Shown here in pieces: positions 17,804-25,849 of a stretch of 64,000 nucleotides of DNA. Positions within the stretch are counted from its first letter, which is position 1. The number at the start of each line of letters is the position of its first letter. Location: assembly GCA_963714255.1 (NCBI GenBank), contig CAVQNU010000018.1:62001-126000 (forward strand), read 5' to 3'. The stretch is from Rhodovastum sp963714255. Lineage in GTDB: Bacteria > Pseudomonadota > Alphaproteobacteria > Acetobacterales > Acetobacteraceae. Position numbers and translations under genes: made by a program. The notes under the pieces were generated by a model. It was not told where the DNA came from, searched no databases, and worked only from the letters and a program-made list of their open reading frames with translations.

Positions 17804-19168
17804 TTGACCGACGCCCCCACCAGGCGCCTGCACGTTATCACGTGGGGCTGCCAGATGAACGTCTACGACAGCAATCGTATGGCTGACGTGCTGGCGCCGC
17901 TGGGGTATGCGCCCACGCCAGATGCTTGCGACGCCGATATGGTTATTCTCAATACCTGTCATATCCGGGACAGAGCCACCGAAAAGGTTTTTTCCGAACT
18001 CGGCCGGCTCCGCCTGCTCAAGTTGGCACGCGCCGAAGCCGGCGGGCGGATGATCCTGGCCGTGGCCGGCTGCGTGGCGCAGGCCGAAGGCGCGGAAATC
18101 CTTGCCCGCGCCCCGTTCGTGGACATCGTCCTGGGGCCGCAGACCTACCACCGCCTGCCGGAAATGGTCGCCCGGGCCAGCCGGGCCGCCGGCGCGGTGA
18201 TCGACACCGACTTTCCCGCCGAGGAAAAATTCGACCACCTGCCCGAAGCCGCCGCACCTCAGGGCCTCACCGCTTTCCTGACCATCCAGGAGGGCTGCGA
18301 CAAATTCTGCAGCTTCTGCGTCGTGCCCTACACCCGCGGCGCCGAACAAAGCCGCCCGGAAGCCGCGGTGCTGGCCGAGGCGCGCCGGATGGTGGCGCAG
18401 GGGGCGCGCGAAATCACCCTGCTCGGCCAGAACGTCAATGCCTGGCACGGCGCCGGCGCCGATGGCGCGCCCGCCTCGCTCGGGCGTCTGGTGCGCCGTC
18501 TGGCGGACATTCCGGACCTGTGGCGCATCCGCTACACCACCTCGCACCCACGCGACATGGACGACGACCTGATCGCCGCCCATGCCGAGGTGGCGCAACT
18601 CATGCCGTTCCTGCATTTGCCGGTGCAGTCGGGATCGGACCGCATGCTGGCGGCGATGAACCGGCGCCACACCGCGGCCGACTTCCTCCATCTTGTCGGG
18701 CGCCTGCGGGCGGCGCGGCCCGATCTGGCGCTGTCGTCGGATTTCATCGTCGGCCATCCCGGCGAAACCCGGGCGGATTTCGCCGCCACCCTGGCGCTGG
18801 TGCGGGAGGTCGGGTTCGCGCAGGCGTTCAGCTTCAAATACTCGGCCCGGCCCGGCACCCCGGCGGCGTCGTTGCCCGGCCAGGTGGAGGCGGCCGAGGC
18901 CGATCACCGGCTGCAGGAACTGCAGGCGCTGCTGCGCGAGCAGCAGGCGGCGTTCAACCATTCGTGCGTGGGGCTGACCGTGCCGGTGCTGTTCACCGGC
19001 CCCGGCCGCCATTCCGGCCAGGTGGCGGGAAGGTCGCCCTGGCTGCAGCCGGTGCACGCGCCCGGCCCGGCTACGCTGATCGGGTCCGAAACCAGGGTGA
19101 AGATCGAGGCCGCCCACACCAACTCTCTCTCCGCAAGCCTGCCAGAACAGGAGCGAGCCTGCGCTTGA
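17804..19168 (+). CDS. miaB: tRNA-2-methylthio-N6-dimethylallyladenosine synthase MiaB
   Basis: This 454-residue radical-SAM methylthiotransferase adds the 2-methylthio group to i6A37 of tRNAs reading UNN codons. Domains are an N-terminal UPF0004 domain (HVITWGCQMNVYDSNRM and NTCHIR), the radical-SAM cluster GCDKFCSFCVVPYTRG at about residues 164-179, and a C-terminal TRAM domain ending about residue 440. The start must be TTG at 17804: the frame is open upstream to a stop at 17702 without any ATG or GTG. It is the first gene of miaB-phoH-ybeY-corC, with every junction overlapping or within 3 bases. The promoter should lie in 17676-17803. Confidence 0.95.
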   Translation: MTDAPTRRLHVITWGCQMNVYDSNRMADVLAPLGYAPTPDACDADMVILNTCHIRDRATEKVFSELGRLRLLKLARAEAGGRMILAVAGCVAQAEGAEILARAPFVDIVLGPQTYHRLPEMVARASRAAGAVIDTDFPAEEKFDHLPEAAAPQGLTAFLTIQEGCDKFCSFCVVPYTRGAEQSRPEAAVLAEARRMVAQGAREITLLGQNVNAWHGAGADGAPASLGRLVRRLADIPDLWRIRYTTSHPRDMDDDLIAAHAEVAQLMPFLHLPVQSGSDRMLAAMNRRHTAADFLHLVGRLRAARPDLALSSDFIVGHPGETRADFAATLALVREVGFAQAFSFKYSARPGTPAASLPGQVEAAEADHRLQELQALLREQQAAFNHSCVGLTVPVLFTGPGRHSGQVAGRSPWLQPVHAPGPATLIGSETRVKIEAAHTNSLSASLPEQERACA

Positions 19169-20262
19169 GCCAGACCGTCGCGTCCCCGACGTCCGCCCGC
19201 CTCCCAGCCGGCCAGCCCGGCCCCACCCCATCCGGCGCCCCCCCGTCCAGTGCGGGTAAAGCCGTGACGCTGACTTTCGCCGACAATGCGCTGCTGCCGC
19301 TGCTGCTGGGCGACCATGACCGCTATCTGGTCCGCCTCGAGCAGGGGCTCGGCGTGCGGCTCTCCTGCCGGGGCAACCGGGTCGCCATCGCCGGCGATTC
19401 AGGCCGCGTCGATGCCGCCCAGACGGCGCTGACCGCGCTGTACCGGCGGCTGGAACGCGGCGAGCCGATCGGCGCCAGCGACGTGGACACGGCCATCCGC
19501 ATGAGCGAAATCGACGATCCCCGCCTGCCGCTGGCCGATCTGCCGGCCATCCGCACCAGGCGTGGCGCTGTCGGTCCGCGCAGCCCTGGCCAGGCCGGCT
19601 ACATGGACGCGCTGGCGCGGTCGGAAATGGTGTTCGGCATCGGCCCGGCCGGCACCGGCAAGACCTATCTGGCGGTGGCCCAGGCGGTCGCCATGCTGCA
19701 GGCCGGCCGGGTGGACCGCATCGTGCTGTCCCGCCCGGCGGTGGAGGCCGGCGAGCGGCTCGGCTTCCTGCCGGGCGACCTGAAAGAGAAGGTGGACCCG
19801 TATCTGCGTCCGCTGTACGACGCGCTGCACGACATGATGCCGGGCGAGCAGGTGATCCGACGGATGGGTACAGGCGAAATCGAAGTGGCGCCGCTGGCGT
19901 TCATGCGCGGGCGCACGCTGGCGCACGCTTTCGTGATCCTGGACGAAGCGCAGAACACCACGCCGGTGCAAATGAAGATGTTCCTCACCCGCATGGGCGA
20001 GGGCACCCGCATGGTCATCACCGGCGATCTCAGCCAGATCGATCTGCCCAGCGGCACCCGTTCGGGGCTGCGGGACGCGCTGGACACGCTGGAGGGCGTG
20101 GCCGGCATTACCGTATGCCGGTTCGACAAGCGCAACGTGGTCCGCCATCCGCTGGTGGCCCGCATCGTCGATGCCTATGACCAGCGCGAGGCGGCGCAAA
20201 AAGACGCCAGACAGGACGCCCGCCGGAGCCGCGCCGCCGCGGCGGAGGTGACGGGCACGTAG
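19165..20262 (+). CDS. phoH: PhoH family protein (YbeZ-type ATPase)
   Basis: This 365-residue cytoplasmic ATPase is implicated with YbeY in rRNA and ribosome maturation. Walker A GPAGTGKT is near residue 157, Walker B VILDEAQNTTP near 258, and TRMGEGTRMVITGD follows. The start is taken as TTG at 19165, which overlaps the miaB stop as TTGA and has AGGAG upstream. GTG at 19264 (VTLTFADNALL), where family similarity begins, is the alternative and would shorten it by 33 Pro/Ser-rich residues. Confidence 0.93.
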   Translation: MSQTVASPTSARLPAGQPGPTPSGAPPSSAGKAVTLTFADNALLPLLLGDHDRYLVRLEQGLGVRLSCRGNRVAIAGDSGRVDAAQTALTALYRRLERGEPIGASDVDTAIRMSEIDDPRLPLADLPAIRTRRGAVGPRSPGQAGYMDALARSEMVFGIGPAGTGKTYLAVAQAVAMLQAGRVDRIVLSRPAVEAGERLGFLPGDLKEKVDPYLRPLYDALHDMMPGEQVIRRMGTGEIEVAPLAFMRGRTLAHAFVILDEAQNTTPVQMKMFLTRMGEGTRMVITGDLSQIDLPSGTRSGLRDALDTLEGVAGITVCRFDKRNVVRHPLVARIVDAYDQREAAQKDARQDARRSRAAAAEVTGT

Positions 20263-20265
20263 CGC

Positions 20266-20724
20266 ATGGACCCTTCCAGTCGTCGGATCCCCGCCGCGGC
20301 GGGGATCCAGATCATTGTGGACGAGCCGGCCTGGCGCCGCGCCGTCCGCAACCCGGAGGCGATGGCGGCCCGGGCCGCCCGCGCCGGCGGGATCGGGTGC
20401 ACCGTGCTGCTGGCCTCGGACGCCGCGGTGAAGCGGCTGAACGCTCGCCACCGGGGCCGCAACAAGCCGACCAATGTGCTGACCTTCGACCCGGCCGCCC
20501 CGGGGCTGCCGGGCGAGATCGTGCTGGCGCTCGGCACGGTGCGGCGGGAGGCGGCGCAGGCGGGGCGGCGCCCGTCGCACCATCTGGCGCATCTGGTGGT
20601 GCATGGCGGTCTGCATCTGCGGGGCCACGACCATCACGGCGCGGGCGAGGCGCGCCGGATGGAAATGGCGGAGGCGCGCATCCTGCGGCGGATCGGCGTG
20701 GGCAATCCGTGGAAACGGACATGA
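20266..20724 (+). CDS. ybeY: rRNA maturation endoribonuclease YbeY
   Basis: This 152-residue metal-dependent endoribonuclease takes part in 16S rRNA 3'-end maturation and ribosome quality control. The zinc site HGGLHLRGHDH is at about residues 115-125, and RGRNKPTNVLTF near residue 63 is the other family signature. It follows phoH by 3 bases and its stop overlaps the corC ATG as ATGA. An 11-base perfect inverted repeat (GGATCCCCGCC / GGCGGGGATCC, 20286-20308) lies inside the first 15 codons and could affect initiation. Confidence 0.94.
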   Translation: MDPSSRRIPAAAGIQIIVDEPAWRRAVRNPEAMAARAARAGGIGCTVLLASDAAVKRLNARHRGRNKPTNVLTFDPAAPGLPGEIVLALGTVRREAAQAGRRPSHHLAHLVVHGGLHLRGHDHHGAGEARRMEMAEARILRRIGVGNPWKRT

Positions 20725-21608
20725 GCCCGCTCTCCCGCGCCGGGCTGCTGAGCCACATCCGGGCATTGGTGACGCGCCGCCCCGGCGAGCAATCGGTGCG
20801 CGCCTCGATCGCCGAACTGGTGCAGGAGGCGGCGCAGGCGCCGCAGGTGCCGGGCCAGGTGCCCGAGCTGGACCGCCAGGAACGGGCGCTGATCGCCAAC
20901 GTGCTGCGACTGCGCGGCACCACCGCCGATGACGTCATGATCCCGCGCGCCAACATCGTCGCCATGCGGGCGGAGGTGACGCTCGACGAAGCGATCGACC
21001 AGCTCCGCCGCGAAGGTCATTCACGCCTGCCGGTGTATCGCGACGAACTCGATAACGTGGTGGGCATGGTCCATATCAAGGACGTGTTCGCCTATGTCGG
21101 GCGGCCGGAGGGGTTCCGGCTGGAAAGCATCCTGCGCCGCCCGCTGCTGGTGGCACCGCAGATTCCGGTGCTCGACCTGCTGCTGCAGATGCGCCAGGCG
21201 CGCATGCATCTGGCGCTGGTGGTGGACGAGTACGGCGGCATCGACGGGCTGGTGACCATCGAGGACCTGGTCGAGCAGATCGTCGGCGATATTTCCGACG
21301 AGCATGATGAAGTGCAGGGGCCGATGGTGACCGAGCGCGGCGACGGCTCGCTGGATCTCGACGCACGGCTGCCGGTGGAGGATTTCGAGGCGCGGCTGGG
21401 ACCGGTGCTGAGCGAGGACGAGCGCGAGGCCGATATCGACACGGTGGGCGGGCTGGTGTTCACGCTGGCGGGGCGGGTGCCGGCGCGCGGCGAGGTGGTC
21501 GGGCATCCGTCGGGGTTCGAGTTCCGGATTCTGGATGCGGATGCGCGGCGGATACGGCGGGTGCGGGTGCGCCGGACGGTGGCCCCGCAGGCCGAAGCGG
21601 CGGAGTAG
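20721..21608 (+). CDS. corC: CBS-domain transporter-associated protein, CorC/HlyC family
   Basis: This 295-residue cytoplasmic protein has two CBS domains (about residues 75-190, beginning DDVMIPRANIVAM) and a C-terminal CorC_HlyC domain (about 205-285, with DTVGGLVFTLAGRVPARGE). The family is linked to Mg/Co efflux and membrane integrity. In alphaproteobacteria it is regularly placed after ybeY and before lnt, but here lnt does not follow. The start at 20721 overlaps the ybeY stop; GTG at 20709 is possible. It is the last gene of the miaB operon, followed by 163 bases with no gene. Confidence 0.9.
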   Translation: MSPLSRAGLLSHIRALVTRRPGEQSVRASIAELVQEAAQAPQVPGQVPELDRQERALIANVLRLRGTTADDVMIPRANIVAMRAEVTLDEAIDQLRREGHSRLPVYRDELDNVVGMVHIKDVFAYVGRPEGFRLESILRRPLLVAPQIPVLDLLLQMRQARMHLALVVDEYGGIDGLVTIEDLVEQIVGDISDEHDEVQGPMVTERGDGSLDLDARLPVEDFEARLGPVLSEDEREADIDTVGGLVFTLAGRVPARGEVVGHPSGFEFRILDADARRIRRVRVRRTVAPQAEAAE

Positions 21609-21771
21609 CGGCCGGGACGCCCGCTCCGGCCCGCCCGGTAGGCGCCGGCCGGTTGCAATTCCGACCTGCACGGTTACGGTCTGCTACACTGTCACGGCGG
21701 TTGCGGGTCCCTTCCGCACCCGAGGCCCGCCCGGAAGACTCCAATGTCCGCCTCCAACCAGAAGGCCCTCC

Positions 21772-22146
21772 ATGATGCGTTCGCATAGTCTCGTCGCTCT
21801 CCTGGCGATGGCCGTCGCGCCGGCTGTCGCGTCGGCGCAGACGCCGCCGGACAACGAAGCCGGCGCGGCACCCGTCAGGCCGCATATATCCGCCCGCGCG
21901 GTGCTTCCGCGCGACCTGATGAGCCGGGAAGAACGCGCCATATTCCGCGCCGAGATGGAGCGGGCGACCCCGGAGCAGCGCATTGCGCTCTGGAACCTGG
22001 AGCGGGCGGTGCTGCAGCAGCGCGCTACCGCCCTCGGGGTGGGTCTGGCGGTGCCGACCATGCGTGCCGACGGCACGTTCGCGCACATCGAAAGTCCCGA
22101 GAACTGGCCCGGCCGGCCGGTTCGGTGGGTTCCGCTGGCACCCTGA
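21772..22146 (+). CDS. Exported protein of unknown function (124 aa)
   Basis: It has a clear Sec signal peptide (MRSHSLVALLAMAVAPAVASAQ), with ASA-Q as the likely cleavage site. The mature part of about 100 residues is charged and helical (SREERAIFRAEMERATPEQRIALWNLERAVLQQRATALG), resembling small periplasmic helical proteins. Adjacent ATG codons at 21772 and 21775 are both possible. I do not recognise a family. It is transcribed in the same direction as the CHRD protein downstream, 188 bases away. Confidence 0.72.
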   Translation: MMRSHSLVALLAMAVAPAVASAQTPPDNEAGAAPVRPHISARAVLPRDLMSREERAIFRAEMERATPEQRIALWNLERAVLQQRATALGVGLAVPTMRADGTFAHIESPENWPGRPVRWVPLAP

Positions 22147-22334
22147 CAATGGCCCCTTTGCGGCCGTGCCCGCGCGTGCGGCCGGTTGGGGGCGCATCGA
22201 TCACGTCGGCGAGAGTTCCCGGCCGGCGGCGTCGCGAACGATGTTCAGAGAGTCCGGATCAACGCTAGTATCGCCCTGGTAATTCCGCCCCGGCCTCGCC
22301 CGGGGTCGGAAGAATGAACGCAGGGGAGGATCAC

Positions 22335-22760
22335 GTGTTTTATCCGAAACTGGTTGTCACCGCCGCGGCCGCGACTTTGTTCTTCGCCACCGCGCATGCC
22401 GACACACTGCGCTTCCACACCACCATGAACGGCCCGTCCGAGGTGCCGCCGAAGACCACCAGCGGGACCGGCACGGTGGACGCCACCTACGACACGGCGA
22501 CGAAAAAGCTGGACTACAACGCGACGTGGCATGGCTTGTCCGGGCCGGCGACGATGGCCCATTTCCACGGGCCGGCGGAACCGGGCGGGAATGCCAAGAT
22601 TGTCGTGCCCTGGGGCAACGACCCGACCAGCCCCTTCAGCGGCACGGCCACATTGACCGACCAGCAGGCTGCCGACCTCATGGCCGGCAGGTGGTATGCC
22701 AACGTCCACACCGCCCAGAATCCCGGCGGCGAAATCCGCGGCCAGATGATGCGGGAGTAG
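22335..22760 (+). CDS. CHRD domain-containing exported protein
   Basis: This 141-residue secreted or periplasmic protein has a signal peptide MFYPKLVVTAAAATLFFATAHA, then one CHRD domain with family-typical GPSEVPP, MAHFHGPAEPGGNA, LTDQQAADLMAGRWYANVHT and NPGGEIRGQM. CHRD domains occur in chordin and in bacterial exported proteins of unknown role. The GTG at 22335 is chosen because GGGGAGGA lies 6 bases upstream and the signal peptide then starts correctly. An ATG 21 bases earlier has no ribosome site and spoils the signal. Confidence 0.9.
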   Translation: MFYPKLVVTAAAATLFFATAHADTLRFHTTMNGPSEVPPKTTSGTGTVDATYDTATKKLDYNATWHGLSGPATMAHFHGPAEPGGNAKIVVPWGNDPTSPFSGTATLTDQQAADLMAGRWYANVHTAQNPGGEIRGQMMRE

Positions 22761-22914
22761 CGCGGCCGGGCCGGACCCGCCGCAAGGAGGCGCATTCCCT
22801 TCGGGCGCGCGCGGCCCGTATGACGATCGCCCTCGGGATCGGCCACGACCGCGCTGGCCGGGGCGACAAGTATCGCGTACTGCGTGCGCAGCAACCGAAG
22901 GCAGCCCCGGCCGC

Positions 22915-24243
22915 ATGGCGCACGCAGACACCGACGCCGCACGGCTCGCCGTGCTGGCAGCCCGCATCGCCCGCCACCGCGCCCCGCGCGCCCCTGTCCA
23001 CAAGGGTCTGCTCGCCCGGCTCGGTCCGGGACTGATCACCGGCGCCTCCGACGACGATCCCAGCGGCATCGCCACCTATTCGCAAGCCGGCGCGCAGTTC
23101 GGTTACGCGATGTGCTGGGTGATGCTGTTCTGCTTCCCGCTCATGGTGGCGATCCAGGACATCAGCGCGCGCATGGGGCGGGTGACCGGTCAGGGCATCG
23201 CCGGCAATATCCGCGCGCATTATCCGCCCTGGCTGCTGCGCGCCATCATCGCGCTGCTGCTGGTGGCGAACATCATCAATCTCGGCGCCGATCTCGGCGC
23301 CATGGCGGCGGCGCTGGCGCTGCTGACCGGCGGCCCGACCGGGCTCTATGTCGCCGGCTTCGCGACCTTCTGCGTGGCGCTGGAAGTGTTCTCCCGCTAT
23401 GAGCGCTACGTCGCCATCCTGAAATGGACCAGCTTCGTGCTGCTCGCCTATGTGGCGGTCGCGCTGGCGGTGAACGTGCCCTGGGGAACGGTTCTCTACA
23501 GCACGTTCGTGCCGAATTTCTCCCTGCGCACGGATTACGTCGTCACCGTGGTCGCGGTGCTGGGCACGACCATCACGCCGTATTGCTTCTTCTGGCAATC
23601 CTCGCAGGAAGCCGAGGACGAGCGGGTCGATCCGGCGGCGCACACGCTGCTCGCCGCCCCCGAGGAAGCGCCGGCGCAGATCGGGCGGATGCGCTTCGAT
23701 ACCCTGGTGGGCATGGGCTACTCGAACGTGATCAGCCTGTTCATCATCGTCAGCACCGCGGCGACCCTGAACGCGCACGGCATCACCGACATCCAGACCT
23801 CCGCCCAGGCGGCCGAGGCGCTGCGGCCGATCGCGGGGGTGCTTACGTTCGCGCTGTTCGCGGCCGGCATCATCGGCATCGGCCTGCTCGCGGTGCCGGT
23901 GCTGGCCGGCTCGGGCGCCTATGCGCTCGGCGAGGCGCTCGGCTGGACCACCGGCCTGGATCGCAAGCCGCTCGACGCCCGGGCGTTCTACGGCACCATC
24001 GCGGTGTCGACGCTGATCGGCATTTGCATCAATTTCGTCGGCCTCGATCCGATCAAGGCGCTGTTCTGGTCGGCGGTGATCAACGGCGTGGTGGCGGTGC
24101 CGCTGATGGTGATCATTATGCTCATGGCGATGCGCCGCGACGTGATGGGACGCTTCGTGCTGCCACGGCCGCTCTGGGTGATGGGGTGGTTGTGCACCGG
24201 GGCGATGGCGGTCGCGGTGGCGATCATGGTCGCCACCTGGTGA
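22915..24243 (+). CDS. Nramp-family divalent metal transporter, divergent subgroup
   Basis: This 442-residue inner-membrane protein has about 11 hydrophobic segments and the Nramp fold: LGPGLITGASDDDPSGIATYSQAG in TM1 and GTTITPYCFFWQSSQEAED in TM6. Classical MntH/Nramp proteins have DPGN in TM1 and a metal-binding Met (MPH) in TM6. Here TM1 reads DPSG and TM6 reads ITPY, so the transition-metal Met is absent. This matches an Nramp-related group whose substrate is not settled (Mn/Fe unlikely, Mg or other hard cations possible), which is inference. Not named mntH for that reason. The SNase-like gene follows after 19 bases. Confidence 0.85.
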   Translation: MAHADTDAARLAVLAARIARHRAPRAPVHKGLLARLGPGLITGASDDDPSGIATYSQAGAQFGYAMCWVMLFCFPLMVAIQDISARMGRVTGQGIAGNIRAHYPPWLLRAIIALLLVANIINLGADLGAMAAALALLTGGPTGLYVAGFATFCVALEVFSRYERYVAILKWTSFVLLAYVAVALAVNVPWGTVLYSTFVPNFSLRTDYVVTVVAVLGTTITPYCFFWQSSQEAEDERVDPAAHTLLAAPEEAPAQIGRMRFDTLVGMGYSNVISLFIIVSTAATLNAHGITDIQTSAQAAEALRPIAGVLTFALFAAGIIGIGLLAVPVLAGSGAYALGEALGWTTGLDRKPLDARAFYGTIAVSTLIGICINFVGLDPIKALFWSAVINGVVAVPLMVIIMLMAMRRDVMGRFVLPRPLWVMGWLCTGAMAVAVAIMVATW

Positions 24244-24262
24244 GGGAGCCGAGCGACACCGC

Positions 24263-24784
24263 ATGAACCGGTCCAACCCGCTGCTGATCGTGCTGGCGCT
24301 CGGCGCCATGCTGCTGATCGTGCTCAACCTCGCCGACCAGTTGCATCTCCGGCTGCCCGGCAGCACGCTCGACATCGCCGGCCGCGCCCGCGTGGTCGAC
24401 GGCGACACGCTGGACCTCGGCGGGCGCCGCATCCGCCTGTTCGGCATCGACGCCCCCGAGAGTGCGCAGACCTGCGAGCGCGACGGCGCCGCCTATGCCT
24501 GCGGCCAGGCGGCCAAGCGCTACCTGGAGGCGCTTATCGGCGGCCAGCCGGTCGCCTGCCGCGCCCACGACAAGGACCGTTACGGCCGCACCGTCGCCAC
24601 CTGCACCGTCGGTGCGGCCGACATCAACGCCGCCATGGTGCGCGCCGGCTGGGCGGTGGCCTACCGGCAATACTCGAAAACCTATGTGCCGCTGGAGGAG
24701 GAGGCGCGCAGCCAGCGGGCCGGCATCTGGGCCGGGACCTTCGAGCCGCCGTCGACCTGGCGGCGGGAGCAGCACGGCGGATAG
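24263..24784 (+). CDS. Thermonuclease family (SNase-like) protein, membrane-anchored or exported
   Basis: This 173-residue protein has an N-terminal hydrophobic segment (LLIVLALGAMLLIVLNLA) and a staphylococcal-nuclease-like domain. Active-site-like features are RVVDGDTLDL, RLFGIDAPES and DKDRYGRTVATC, including the Arg residues and Asp of the family. It probably degrades nucleic acid outside the cytoplasm. It follows the Nramp-related gene by 19 bases, probably in one transcript, with no obvious functional link. Confidence 0.88.
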   Translation: MNRSNPLLIVLALGAMLLIVLNLADQLHLRLPGSTLDIAGRARVVDGDTLDLGGRRIRLFGIDAPESAQTCERDGAAYACGQAAKRYLEALIGGQPVACRAHDKDRYGRTVATCTVGAADINAAMVRAGWAVAYRQYSKTYVPLEEEARSQRAGIWAGTFEPPSTWRREQHGG

Positions 24785-24841
24785 GCGGACTGGCATCGCC
24801 CCGGGGGCCGGTGCAAGACTGGGCCGCAAGGAGCCGCCGCC

Positions 24842-25609
24842 ATGGACCACGCGAAGTCCCCGCCGGGCATCGGCCACAACGCCCCCTCGCCGGTGGCCCT
24901 GCCGGAGCCGGAGGTGCTGTATGCCGCGTGGTCGCGCGAGCACGCGGCCCTGCTGGCCCGGCGCGACCAGTTGCTGGCTGCCATGGCGCGGCTGGAAGCC
25001 GCCCATGGGGCGGGCATCGCCGATGAAACGACCGCCGGCAAGGCGGCCGATTTCGTCCTGCTGCTGGAGCGCGAGGCGCGCCACGTCGAGGAGGTGCGCA
25101 AATCCGTCAAGGCGCCGGTGCTCGCCGCCGGGCGCACGCTGGACCGGTTGCTCAAGACCGAAACCTCCGACCGGCTGGCCGCCGCCGCGGCGCGGGTGGC
25201 GCGGCTGCTGACCGCGTTTCAGATGCGGAAAATCGCCGCCGAGCGGGAAGCTCGCGAACAGGCCGCTCGGGAGGCGCGCCAGGCGGCCGACGCGCTGGCC
25301 GCCGCCGCCCTGGCGCAGGACAACACCGCGCTGCGCGAGCAGGCGCTGGCGCTCGATCGGGCGGCCCAGCAGGCCGAAATCGCCGCCACCGCCGGACTGG
25401 CGGCGCTCGCGCGGACGCGCGGGGAGTCCGGGGCGGTCGCCGAGCTGAAGGAGGACTGGACCTATGAGGTTGTCGATTTCGCCCAGGTGCCGCGCGAATG
25501 GCTGATGGTGGACGATCGCCGGGTGCGGGCGGCTATTCGCGGGGCGGAAGGGCTGCGCAGTATTCCCGGCCTGCACATCCATCCGGAGGCTCGGACGAGC
25601 GTGCGGTAA
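24842..25609 (+). CDS. Phage-type protein of unknown function (255 aa)
   Basis: This soluble protein has an Ala/Arg/Glu-rich coiled-coil centre (about residues 30-200, e.g. AEREAREQAAREARQAADALAAAA) and a C-terminal block. The block, WTYEVVDFAQVPREWLMVDDRRVRAAIRGAEG, ends in IPGLHIHPEARTSVR and resembles a common uncharacterised (pro)phage protein. The N-terminus MDHAKSPPGIGHNAPS also fits that group. No other phage gene is adjacent, so it is either a domesticated remnant or cargo. The best ribosome site is AAGGAG, about 9 bases upstream of the ATG. Confidence 0.7.
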   Translation: MDHAKSPPGIGHNAPSPVALPEPEVLYAAWSREHAALLARRDQLLAAMARLEAAHGAGIADETTAGKAADFVLLLEREARHVEEVRKSVKAPVLAAGRTLDRLLKTETSDRLAAAAARVARLLTAFQMRKIAAEREAREQAAREARQAADALAAAALAQDNTALREQALALDRAAQQAEIAATAGLAALARTRGESGAVAELKEDWTYEVVDFAQVPREWLMVDDRRVRAAIRGAEGLRSIPGLHIHPEARTSVR

Positions 25610-25611
25610 GG

Positions 25612-25812
25612 CAAGGCCAGGGCTCTGCCCTGGACCCGCCAAGGGGCAGTGGCCCCTTGGAACCCATTACTATTAGGCATTTGTCTTGAGAGGGGAGGGA
25701 GGCGGTGAGCCGGTTCATCGCCTCACCCCCCTCTCAAGACAAATGCTTAAGTAGCGGGTTCCAAGGGGCCACTGCCCCTTGGCGGGTCCAGGGCAGAGCC
25801 CTGGCCTTGCCT
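25612..25812. repeat. CCAGGGC-type repeat, head-to-head pair forming a ~200-base palindrome
   Basis: Two complete copies face each other (cores at 25616-25632 and 25787-25803). They are joined by a pairing central part that includes TTTGTCTTGAGAGGGG near 25680-25695 and CCCCTCTCAAGACAAA near 25728-25743. Almost the whole stretch can fold on itself, with a loop around 25700-25725. It lies between two genes on the same strand (phage-type gene and hisZ). Confidence 0.9.
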
Positions 25813-25849
25813 TCCTTCCCCCAGTCACCGCTGCTAGAACCAACCCCGC

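Noticed and set aside
21609..21771. Sigma-70 promoter TTGCAA ... TACACT before the 124-aa exported protein
   Set aside because: The spacing between the two hexamers is about 26 bases, too long for a normal promoter.
24842..25812. Prophage region
   Set aside because: Only one phage-type gene; no integrase, capsid, portal or attachment-site duplication seen.
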